This document shows positions 15,146 to 21,396 of a stretch of DNA of 21,396 nt, piece by piece (position 1 is the stretch's first letter; each line of letters opens with the position of its first letter). Origin of the DNA: Deltaproteobacteria bacterium (GTDB lineage: Bacteria > Bdellovibrionota_C > UBA2361 > SZUA-149 > JAITKM01); contig JAITKM010000002.1 in the NCBI GenBank assembly GCA_031278395.1, positions 1 to 21,396 of the forward strand, written 5' to 3'. Position numbers and translations under genes: made by a program. The notes under the pieces are model-generated. The model was not told the DNA's origin and did no database searches. It worked only from the letters and a program-made list of their open reading frames with translations.

Positions 15146-15778
15146 ATGGTAAAAATTAATTACTCAATAAATATAAGTCGGGTATTGAAATTTATTCTGG
15201 CAATTTTTTTAATTTCGTTCGTCTGGATCGAATTTAAGATAATTTCTAATATGTCAAATCTGCCACAAGATAATGCCGATGTCCTGATAATCTTAGGAGC
15301 TAGCACTCAAGGTATGACTCCCTCCTTACCACTACAAGCTAGGCTCGACACAGCTCTTGAATATATAAAACTCAATCCCAATACTTTAATTATTGTTACT
15401 GGCGGACGCACAGCCAAATTTAACTTGGCAAGGCTAGCTTTAGTCAGCGAAGAATTTTCAGAAGCCGAAATCATGCGGGAGTATTTATTAAATAAAGGAC
15501 AAGATCTAGCTGGAATTAATATCTTAATCGAGGACGAATCGCAGAGAACTAAAGAAAATTTGTTATTTTCTAAGAAAATCTTAAAAGATTATTTCGGAGA
15601 AAATATTGATTTAAAAAAACTAAACATCGTCATAGTCTCAAATAACACGCATTTATACCGAGTTAAGTCCCTAGCTACTAAACTTGGCTACCAAGCTACT
15701 TACCTACCAGCGCCTACACCTTATTTAGCCCTTAGCTTGCTTCGCGAATATCTAGCTGTAGTCCGTAATCTGTTTTAG
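15146..15778 (+). CDS. YdcF/SanA-like DUF218 membrane protein
   Basis: The 210-aa protein has an N-terminal membrane helix (about residues 12-30) and one DUF218 domain. Recognisable family blocks are ADVLIILGA (44-52), RLDTALEYI (66-74), LIIVTGG (81-87), EAEIMREYLL (106-115), ILIEDESQRTKENLLFSKKI (126-145), IVIVSNNTHLYR (161-172) and the C-terminal REYLAVVRNLF. DUF218 members (YdcF, SanA, ElyC) sit at the envelope and are linked to cell-wall intermediates and barrier function in E. coli, though no reaction is firmly known. The catalytic-looking Asp/Glu, Arg and His residues are retained. AGGA precedes the ATG at reasonable spacing. Its last 27 bp overlap the 3' end of the converging minus-strand gene. 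Confidence 0.88.
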   Translation: MVKINYSINISRVLKFILAIFLISFVWIEFKIISNMSNLPQDNADVLIILGASTQGMTPSLPLQARLDTALEYIKLNPNTLIIVTGGRTAKFNLARLALVSEEFSEAEIMREYLLNKGQDLAGINILIEDESQRTKENLLFSKKILKDYFGENIDLKKLNIVIVSNNTHLYRVKSLATKLGYQATYLPAPTPYLALSLLREYLAVVRNLF

Positions 15779-16396
15779 CTTCTCAATCATCTTCCAATCA
15801 ATGTCCGTCGCCCCCTGAGTTAAATTAAGTATTGCACAGTCGTTTGGTAAAACTTTCCAGTCTTTACCTGAGGCACGGCAGAGCGCTGAGTATGCCTTTT
15901 GTCTTACAAAGTAATCTTTTTTTTCATCGAGGAAGATATTTAGCAAAAGTTCAATTATCTTTAAGTGTAATTTCGTTTTAGCAACCTGACTATGTAGATA
16001 CTCACCAAGAATTTTTATCGCCGTTAATTTAACATCGTTTTCACTATCCCAATGCACACCGACTACAAAATTAATTAAATATTCCAAATAATCCTCAGTT
16101 TTTCCCCACTCTAAACAAATAGTTTCCAAAATCAGCGCTACAATAAACGGGTCTTTAAGTTCTAAATATTTATTGAAAAGATATTGATATTTTTCAACTT
16201 TGAGTTTGCCGAGAATTAAGATTAAAGAATATAAGTTATCCAGAGAAAGCTCATGATTAGCCGTTTCAATTTTAATTCCTTCTAAAACTGCTACTACATT
16301 TTCCAGTTCAGTTACAGAAATCGTTCCTTGAGTATTAATTTTCACCAACAATGCTTCGGGGTCAATTAACTCAAATATCTCTTCAAACTTATTCAT
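15752..16396 (-). CDS. Unknown HEAT-like helical-repeat protein (214 aa)
   Basis: The soluble 214-aa protein is almost entirely helical, with repeated antiparallel-helix-like units such as LYSLILILGKLKVEKYQYLF, FIVALILETICLEWGKTEDY, DVKLTAIKILGEYL and YFVRQKAYSALCRASG. The last two match the A/B helices of HEAT/PBS-lyase repeats (DVKLTAIKILGEY; VRQKAYSALCRA). Such proteins are usually scaffolds or immunity-type proteins; similar architecture is common in genes of unknown function near SseB-like or toxin loci. It has no signal peptide. Its 3' end overlaps the DUF218 gene by 27 bp, tail to tail. The region upstream is the hairpin cluster at 16430-16641, which separates it from the SseB-like gene. 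Assignment is by fold only. Confidence 0.75.
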   Translation of the reverse strand: MNKFEEIFELIDPEALLVKINTQGTISVTELENVVAVLEGIKIETANHELSLDNLYSLILILGKLKVEKYQYLFNKYLELKDPFIVALILETICLEWGKTEDYLEYLINFVVGVHWDSENDVKLTAIKILGEYLHSQVAKTKLHLKIIELLLNIFLDEKKDYFVRQKAYSALCRASGKDWKVLPNDCAILNLTQGATDIDWKMIEKLKQITDYS

Positions 16397-16429
16397 ATTG
16401 TAGCTTAACTAAATATTTTCTTGCCTTAT

Positions 16430-16554
16430 ATAGTCAGGTTACATGAGTTTTATCTGTTGCGAATAATTATTTTTTCACAATTATTCTTGACTTGCCTTAT
16501 TTGAGAGTGCTTTGCGCTTTCAAATAAGCTGTGTTTATTAGATAGCCTGACTAT
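16430..16554. repeat. 125-bp element with 9-bp inverted ends and two internal hairpins
   Basis: ATAGTCAGG (16430-16438) and CCTGACTAT (16546-16554) are perfect inverted ends. Inside are GAATAATT/AATTATTC (16461-16468/16479-16486) and CTTATTTGA/TCAAATAAG (16496-16504/16520-16528), the latter extending inward to a nearly continuous 15-bp stem with loop TTT. It could be a small mobile repeat or a structured RNA; direction is unknown. Confidence 0.6.
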
Positions 16555-16582
16555 TTGAATGTGGCTTTGTTAACGCTACGCT

Positions 16583-16641
16583 TATATTTATGTTCCATGA
16601 CTTTTTACTATCAGGGTAAAAAGTCAGGGAACATAAATATA
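16583..16641. repeat. Very long palindrome overlapping the SseB-like stop codon
   Basis: TATATTTATGTTCC (16583-16596) pairs with 16628-16641 and TGACTTTTTAC (16598-16608) pairs with 16616-16626: a 25-bp stem broken only by one mismatch (16597/16627), around a 7-nt loop. The minus-strand TGA stop of the SseB-like gene (16624-16626) and its last codons lie in one arm. It may terminate that gene; there is no U-tract after it. Confidence 0.8.
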
Positions 16642-17349
16642 GAACGGAACAGCGTCCAAGAACCAACGGAGGTTACTTACTAACATCAAACAGGTTTGGT
16701 TTTCAAATTTTGTATAAGAAAAATCTTCTATTTCCTTAGTAAATTGCTTCAGTTTTTCGCCAGTCAAAGTCTCTGACTTAATACCTAAGACAAAACGTTG
16801 TGTTTTTTCTTCTACTAATTTTATCCTAGTTAAAAAGCCTTCTTTAATATCTGGATATGCTTCTAAGATCAATCTCAATTCTTGTTTTAAATTCTCGTCT
16901 TCTGCTAACAGTGGCAACACCTCTACTTGACTATTATTTGCTCCCAATATTTCATCAAGAATATCGCTAAAAGCATTAATCCCGTCGTTTTTTAATTGTT
17001 CTAACTCCCAAGGACTGATTTCTTTACCATATTCTTGTCCGCACTCAAAATGTAGCCAAGTCTGGTCGGGCACTAGCCATAAAAGTGTTTTAAATTTCTT
17101 TTTAATATAACTAAAATTCTGGGCAGACCAATTTTTGAAATTTTCCTCTGAAAAAAATATTGGTAAAACCTGTCGCTGCTCATAGTCAACAATTACAAAA
17201 TTTTTACTAGGATTATGTTCTTGTGCGGTGTTGAGCTTAACCGGAATATAAACCTCACTCTTCCACAAATAGTGATAGAACTTCTCCGCAGCTTTACGAT
17301 TTCCGCTTGTTGCTGCCTCTAATAAAATTTGTAGTTCTTCATGAGTCAT
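16624..17349 (-). CDS. SseB-like protein (two SseB domains)
   Basis: The 241-aa cytoplasmic protein has an SseB N-terminal domain (about residues 5-115: FYHYLWKSEVYIPV, FVIVDYEQRQVLPIFFSEENFKNW, LLWLVPDQTWLHFECG, EISPWELEQLKN) and a C-terminal domain (about 135-241: VEVLPLLAEDENLKQELRLILEAYPDIKEGFLTRI, ending in PFYIYV). In many bacteria SseB-family proteins are of unknown function; the name comes from an enhanced-serine-sensitivity phenotype in E. coli. The ATG lies 3 bp after the sigma-like gene's stop and its ribosome-binding site is weak, so it is probably translationally coupled to it. Its terminal residues are encoded inside one arm of the 16583-16641 palindrome, which could mean the end was remodelled by an insertion, but PFY near the C-terminus is normal for the family. 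Confidence 0.8.
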   Translation of the reverse strand: MTHEELQILLEAATSGNRKAAEKFYHYLWKSEVYIPVKLNTAQEHNPSKNFVIVDYEQRQVLPIFFSEENFKNWSAQNFSYIKKKFKTLLWLVPDQTWLHFECGQEYGKEISPWELEQLKNDGINAFSDILDEILGANNSQVEVLPLLAEDENLKQELRLILEAYPDIKEGFLTRIKLVEEKTQRFVLGIKSETLTGEKLKQFTKEIEDFSYTKFENQTCLMLVSNLRWFLDAVPFYIYVP

Positions 17350-17352
17350 AAT

Positions 17353-17820
17353 TTAATTTTTCTTTTTGTTAGCTTGTTTGGTCAGATCATTAATCATATA
17401 TGCTGAGGCTTCTAGTTTAGCACTAATTTCTGCAATTTCTTGTTCAGATTCATACATTAAACAATTATCGATTTCAGCTTCGCTAATTACTTCTGTTTCT
17501 CTTAGTTCATCATAACAGCCGTCTTTTTCAGATTTTGGTTCTTGAATTTTAGCCATAAATATTTCAAGCGAAACCTCATATGCTAATCTATGAATCATAG
17601 AATTAAGATCTTCGCCAGTGTCTAGAGTCAACTCTTGATATAAACGGACAAAGACTTCTTCCATAACTTGCGGAATATTTTCTTTGTCGCCGCTTAAATA
17701 TAAAGCCACATTATGAATCATCTCTTGATTCTGGGCAATTAATCTTTCTAACAAACCTTCTTCTTGTAAAAACGCTGACTGTAAACTGGCGCTGATAGTT
17801 TTGTTAATAACCTTCTCCAT
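17353..17820 (-). CDS. Sigma-factor-like protein with region 2 only
   Basis: In this 155-aa protein residues 24-64 (LERLIAQNQEMIHNVALYLSGDKENIPQVMEEVFVRLYQEL) follow the ECF sigma-70 region 2 pattern of a helix, a short acidic loop and VxxEVFVRLYQxL; the segment DLNSMIHRLAYEVSLEIF (about 72-89) fits the WLYRIA.N.A.D end of region 2. After residue 95 there is only an acidic/polar tail with two Glu-rich stretches and a Lys-rich end, and no region 4 helix-turn-helix for the -35. The gene may be a decayed sigma factor, or a core-polymerase-binding regulator. The start ATG (17820) follows an AGGTGAT Shine-Dalgarno. The SseB-like gene follows by 3 bp. A minus-strand terminator-like hairpin lies 35 bp upstream. 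Confidence 0.6.
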   Translation of the reverse strand: MEKVINKTISASLQSAFLQEEGLLERLIAQNQEMIHNVALYLSGDKENIPQVMEEVFVRLYQELTLDTGEDLNSMIHRLAYEVSLEIFMAKIQEPKSEKDGCYDELRETEVISEAEIDNCLMYESEQEIAEISAKLEASAYMINDLTKQANKKKN

Positions 17821-17854
17821 ATATCACCTAATAAAATTAACATTAATAAAAACC

Positions 17855-17872
17855 GCTCAACCGTGATTGAGC
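17855..17872 (-). terminator. Minus-strand terminator/attenuator upstream of the sigma-like gene
   Basis: Read on the minus strand, GCTCAA (17872-17867) and TTGAGC (17860-17855) form a 6-bp stem around TCACGG, followed by GG and then TTTTTATT. It lies about 35 nt before the sigma-like start codon, so it would end an upstream minus-strand RNA or act as an attenuator in the leader. Confidence 0.55.
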
Positions 17873-18064
17873 ATTAAGTAATACTCTCACGATGTTTAAA
17901 GTGTATATAGGGATTATGTGTTTTTAGAAAGATTTTGAGGTAATACTTTTGTAACATCCCTGTAAAACTTCAGTAAAAGAGCAGCGAAGTGTATAACACA
18001 GTAAGCCTCTCTCTTCGAGGGAGGTGCGGCGCAGCTGATTCCGAATTTTTCCGAACTTTTTTCA
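17873..18064. other. Intergenic region with one strong hairpin
   Basis: Contains CCTCTCT (18006-18012) pairing with AGGGAGG (18018-18024), loop CTTCG, in a local G+C-rich patch with a GTG/CAC mini-hairpin beside it (17990-18000). No ORF. It could be part of a leader RNA for the minus-strand sigma-like operon, a small RNA, or leftover repeat sequence. Confidence 0.4.
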
Positions 18065-18090
18065 TGAAATTTCGCATCAAAAGCCAATAT
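18065..18090 (+). promoter_or_regulatory. Possible sigma-28 (FliA)-like promoter of the chemoreceptor gene
   Basis: TGAAATTT (18065-18072) and GCCAATAT (18083-18090), 10 bp apart, each match 6 of 8 bases of the flagellar sigma-28 consensus TAAAGTTT-N11-GCCGATAA, with a spacer one base short. The position, about 50 bp before the chemoreceptor start, is suitable. The match is imperfect and the AT-rich background could create it. Confidence 0.3.
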
Positions 18091-18138
18091 AAAAATAACA
18101 GTAGCATATTGAAATTTTAATATAAAAGGATGGATAGT

Positions 18139-20256
18139 ATGAAACTAGGACTAACTGGTAAAATTTTGTTACAAATCGGTGTTTGTGTTGTTTTATTTTT
18201 TGTTGTCACAGTCTTTCTTATTCGTCGAGAAGTACGAGAGATAGAAAAAGAAAATTCTAAAGATTCTGTTGTCAAACAAGCGGAAGGTCACGGTGTTGAA
18301 GTGACGCTACGTCTTACAGAAGGAATCAATTCTTTAACTTTAATGCGTGATTTATTTGAGTTAGCCTTTAACAACCCGTCTGCTAAGATTACAAGGGATA
18401 TGTTAAATAACGCAATCGATAGCGTTTTAGACCAGAATCCTAGTCTGTTTGGTGTTTGGTATACCATTGATGTGAACTCACCGCAGGCACAAAAGTTAAA
18501 CCTAAAGCCAAACCCTAATGGAGATATTGATTACTATATCGGTTATACGGGTCAAGACGGTGAGAAAGAGAGACAATTTACCGCGTTTACAGAAACGGAA
18601 CCAGAGCCGTATTATCAAGTCCCTAAACGAACCAAGACAATGTATATCACCGATCCGTATATTGATAGCGAGATTTCCGCAGCAGGTGTTTTCATGAACA
18701 CTATAACTTTGCCGGTTTTAAAAAATGGTGAGTTTATAGGAGTTGTTGGTATTGATTTTAAGATGAACGTATTTCAACTAATTATCGAAAAGCTTAATTC
18801 CGAAATAAAAGGTTATTCGGCTTTAATTAGCGCTGACGGAACAATTATTGCTCATAAATATAAAGAGCTGATAGGCAAGAAAATCGGTTCTGACTTTGCA
18901 CAAATGAAAGCCAACCCAGATTATAAAGATGTCCCGGATAATCTTTTAAAAGGTATTGTTATGCCGTCGGCTATGTATTCCGCTATCATGAATGGTAAGG
19001 ATTATAGTGAAGAAAGATTTTCACAGTTACTGCAGGAAAACAGTTATTATTTTAAAAAAACAATTACACTCGGTGTTGGTGAGAATGTAACGCAATGGAG
19101 TATTTTATCTGTTGTCTCTGAGGCGTCTTTATATGCCAATGCTAAAAATGCTGTGAATTACCTTTTAATTATTAATATTCTTTCATTCTTAGTTATCATG
19201 GCTTTGGTTTTGTTTATTAGTATCTCTATTACTAAACCAATTAAAGAAATTGCTAAAAAGATTATTGCTATCGGTGAAGGGGATTTAACTCAAAGGCTTA
19301 ATATTAAAAGCCAAGACGAATTAGGCGAATTGTCGAATAAGTTTAATCTGTTTGCACAGAATATTCAGGAAATTATTGAGACCTTGAGAGAAAATTCAAA
19401 TGCGTTAAACAAGTCCTCTGCAGATTTGTCTCAAGTATCTAACCAAATGTCTAATGAAGTGCATGAGGCAAATAATAGTTTGGAAAAAGCTGAGGATTCG
19501 GTAACTGAATTAAACGGCACTGCCAAGAAGGTTCTTGATGAAATGAATAATGCAACGCTAGCGGTTACTTCAGTTCAGGCTGCAATTGATGAAATGACGG
19601 TAACTATTGGAGAAATTGCACAAAATTCTGGCAAGGCTAAAAGCTACACGGAAGATGTTTCCAAGAGTATTGCTGATGTTACGTCAAGGATGCAAGAGTT
19701 AGATAAAGCCGCAAACGAGATTAGCAAAGTTACGGCGACGATTAATGCAATTTCTTCACAAACAAATTTATTGGCTCTGAATGCTACGATTGAAGCGGCT
19801 AGGGCAGGCGAAGCTGGAAAGGGGTTTGCGGTTGTAGCTAACGAGATTAAGGAATTGGCGCAACAAACAGGGAACGCGACTGAGGATATTCGTAAGAAAA
19901 TTGAAGGTATTCAGAATGCAACAAGTATGACTATAACTAATACAGAAGAAGTTGTGAAAAATGTTGACGAGGTAAGTTCTGTTGTAATGACTATTGCGGC
20001 GGCTATTGAGGAGCAACATGCCGTAACTCATGATATTTCAAAAAGTATGTATCAGGTATCAAGCAATATTAAAAACGCAAATGACAAAGCCGGCGCTGCC
20101 GCAGATCACTGTCAGCAGGTTTCGCAAAATGTTAGTTTGGCTACACAAAGCACAGATAATGTTGAGGACGGTAGCAACGATGTTAAGCAGAATGCCTCGG
20201 CTTTACTGCAGCTTGCCAAGCAATTACAAGGCTTGATCTCGAGGTTTCAAGTTTGA
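18139..20256 (+). CDS. Methyl-accepting chemotaxis protein (dCache type)
   Basis: This 705-aa inner-membrane chemoreceptor passes an outside signal to CheA/CheW and so controls motility. Two in-frame ATGs exist (18130 and 18139); AAAAGGA abuts the first but is 8 bases from the second, so I choose 18139. Layout: membrane helix 9-28; extracytoplasmic dCache sensor 35-335 (typical [21 protein letters not shown] and [11 protein letters not shown]); membrane helix 341-362; HAMP about 363-416; long coiled-coil signalling domain with the conserved hairpin tip (539-570, including [20 protein letters not shown]). No CheR-binding pentapeptide ends the protein. It is closed downstream by a converging gene. 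A FliA-like promoter may drive it. Ligand not predictable, though dCache receptors often bind amino acids. Confidence 0.96.
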   Translation: MKLGLTGKILLQIGVCVVLFFVVTVFLIRREVREIEKENSKDSVVKQAEGHGVEVTLRLTEGINSLTLMRDLFELAFNNPSAKITRDMLNNAIDSVLDQNPSLFGVWYTIDVNSPQAQKLNLKPNPNGDIDYYIGYTGQDGEKERQFTAFTETEPEPYYQVPKRTKTMYITDPYIDSEISAAGVFMNTITLPVLKNGEFIGVVGIDFKMNVFQLIIEKLNSEIKGYSALISADGTIIAHKYKELIGKKIGSDFAQMKANPDYKDVPDNLLKGIVMPSAMYSAIMNGKDYSEERFSQLLQENSYYFKKTITLGVGENVTQWSILSVVSEASLYANAKNAVNYLLIINILSFLVIMALVLFISISITKPIKEIAKKIIAIGEGDLTQRLNIKSQDELGELSNKFNLFAQNIQEIIETLRENSNALNKSSADLSQVSNQMSNEVHEANNSLEKAEDSVTELNGTAKKVLDEMNNATLAVTSVQAAIDEMTVTIGEIAQNSGKAKSYTEDVSKSIADVTSRMQELDKAANEISKVTATINAISSQTNLLALNATIEAARAGEAGKGFAVVANEIKELAQQTGNATEDIRKKIEGIQNATSMTITNTEEVVKNVDEVSSVVMTIAAAIEEQHAVTHDISKSMYQVSSNIKNANDKAGAAADHCQQVSQNVSLATQSTDNVEDGSNDVKQNASALLQLAKQLQGLISRFQV

Positions 20257-20352
20257 ATAATTATTTTATTTTTGATCTAGCTACTGTTTAGTTTCTAGCT
20301 TCGGGTGCATAAGAGAAACATTATCCTAGTGTCATTAGGTTCTATGTGGGTA

Positions 20353-21396
20353 TTAATAATAATGTCGAATTCTTTCAGTGTGAGTTTCTTGAAAGTAAAT
20401 ATTTCCAGTTTCACAACACTGGTAAAAGATAAAATGCTGGCTTTCTGTCCACACAAGAGGACATGCATAATCACACCATCCATCATGACAACACTCATAT
20501 TCTCGCAGTCTAAGATTCATAAACAAGTCGCCAATAATTCTTGTTCCTGTATTACAACTAGGCATATTTGTTAAATGTATAACTGCATAATCATATATAA
20601 TCCGAGGATCACAAATGCATTTTTCTTCTTTCAAATTGTAAGCTGTTCCTTGATCCCAACCTAAAAGTTCTATAGTAGCTCCTGCTTGAGAATAAAAAGT
20701 ATAATCAACTATTTCGTCAGGTCCATAATAGTCGCTATCATCACCAATAGGAGCAACACCAATTTTACTACCATCAGTAGAAAGTGATATTTTATTACTA
20801 TAATAAACAATACGATTATCAATTTTCGTTAAATATAAATCATTACCTCTCTCAAGATAATAATATAAATTATTAGATATTAGCTCATTACAAGCTACGC
20901 TTAATGAACTACTACTTGATTCCGAGCAACCGGCGGCAAGAGCCGCAAGATATCCTGCGTCATTTTCACTTCCATATTGAGTAGCCGGAGGTATAGGACG
21001 GAAACTAACTTCCTTGCATGGTGAGAAATCGGAATCTGCAGGACCGCAAACAGTGACTAATAAACTGCTTGATCCTACTGTATTCGGACTAAAGCCAGTG
21101 CCGTTTGAAACACGCCAATCTGACAGATTGCCAGTTGGAACATAGGTGAGGGTCTGGCTTGGATTGGATAATTCTACTGTGCCTGAGCTACTGTTACATA
21201 CGTATGAATAACTTACAAATCCACAAAGTCCCGGATACCCATCGGCACACACTTCGACTGTAGTGTTGCTGCTGTTGCCGCCGCTGCTGTTTGTGCTTGA
21301 ATTGCTTGATCTTGATTCAGAAGATTGACTATCCGACGACAGACTGTCCGAGCTTGATGATGAACTGCTTGATTCAGAGCTATCCGAACTATCCGA
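20353..21396 (-). CDS. 3' part of a Ser/Asp-rich, Cys-rich surface/secreted protein
   Basis: The minus-strand frame stays open to the right edge, so the 348 visible residues lack their N-terminus; the GTG at 21252 is internal. From the edge inwards: a low-complexity Ser/Asp/Glu tract of about 35 residues (SDSSDSSESSSS...), an Asn/Ser/Gly/Thr linker, a Cys-containing module (VCADGYPGLCGF ... VCNSSSG ... VTVCGPADSDFSPCKE), an Ala/Ser stretch, a Tyr-rich beta-like region, and a Cys-dense C-terminus with about 11 Cys (CICD, YECCHDGWCDYACP, YQCCETG). Paired Cys and Ser-rich linkers indicate an exported, disulfide-bonded protein such as an adhesin or appendage tip. It ends in RHYY with no LPxTG sorting motif. 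DNA G+C rises towards the repeat end. No family recognised. Confidence 0.75.
   Translation of the reverse strand, partial: SDSSDSSESSSSSSSSDSLSSDSQSSESRSSNSSTNSSGGNSSNTTVEVCADGYPGLCGFVSYSYVCNSSSGTVELSNPSQTLTYVPTGNLSDWRVSNGTGFSPNTVGSSSLLVTVCGPADSDFSPCKEVSFRPIPPATQYGSENDAGYLAALAAGCSESSSSSLSVACNELISNNLYYYLERGNDLYLTKIDNRIVYYSNKISLSTDGSKIGVAPIGDDSDYYGPDEIVDYTFYSQAGATIELLGWDQGTAYNLKEEKCICDPRIIYDYAVIHLTNMPSCNTGTRIIGDLFMNLRLREYECCHDGWCDYACPLVWTESQHFIFYQCCETGNIYFQETHTERIRHYY

Noticed and set aside
20305-20574. Plus-strand ORF opposite the Cys-rich partial gene
   Set aside because: Shadow of the minus-strand gene, which has the more protein-like composition and extends to the edge.
1-21396. CRISPR array or tRNA gene
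   Set aside because: No regularly spaced direct repeats; no GTTCGANTC-type T-arm with matching acceptor on either strand noticed.

Overview
The window is AT-rich (roughly one third G+C by eye) bacterial DNA. The gene set suggests a diderm, chemotactic, fermentative bacterium: a FabI-type enoyl-ACP reductase, an SppA-type membrane peptidase, a pyrophosphate-type phosphofructokinase, CsrA, EF-P, a UvrD/PcrA helicase and a Cache-type chemoreceptor. Nothing fixes the phylum. The mix would suit a deep-branching host-associated or candidate-phylum lineage (Elusimicrobiota-, Margulisbacteria- or Melainabacteria-like), but that is a weak inference. I recognise no rRNA, tRNA, CRISPR array or transposase.

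Layout. (1) 1-2791: accessory-looking plus-strand operon with a 3'-partial unknown gene, a 536-aa unknown exported-type protein full of perfect DNA palindromes, and a VirB2/TrbC-pilin-like small protein. (2) 2792-3335: gene-free stretch packed with short hairpins, a possible structured RNA. (3) 3336-5812: sppA, orphan OmpR-type response regulator and fabI, closed by an intrinsic terminator at 5853-5897. (4) 5975-8248: pfp, a small helical protein, then csrA with its own promoter, a 90-nt hairpin leader and a sequestrable ribosome-binding site. (5) 8309-12961: minus-strand Hsp70 paralogue, UvrD/PcrA helicase and an overlooked 56-aa membrane peptide. (6) 13344-14372: efp and a membrane-anchored J-domain protein, ending at a strong bidirectional terminator. 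(7) 14405-17820: minus-strand unknown helical gene, plus-strand YdcF/DUF218 gene, minus-strand helical-repeat protein, and a minus-strand pair of a region-2-only sigma-like protein and an SseB-like protein. (8) 18139-20256: chemoreceptor. (9) 20353-21396: 3' part of a Ser/Asp-rich, Cys-rich surface protein running off the right edge.

Two copies of a short element with 20-bp terminal inverted repeats (10331-10452 and 14917-15048, opposite orientation) sit between genes and look like MITEs or IS-end remnants. Other intergenic hairpin clusters (7811-7900, 16430-16641, 17855-18024) suggest further small mobile repeats or RNA regulation.

Several genes fit a shared theme of motility and central carbon control: CsrA next to PPi-dependent PFK, a chemoreceptor with a possible sigma-28-like promoter, and a small export-chaperone-like helical protein. 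The most interesting regions are the csrA leader, the structured island after the pilin-like gene, the truncated sigma/SseB pair with its palindrome cluster, and the Ser/Asp-rich partial protein.
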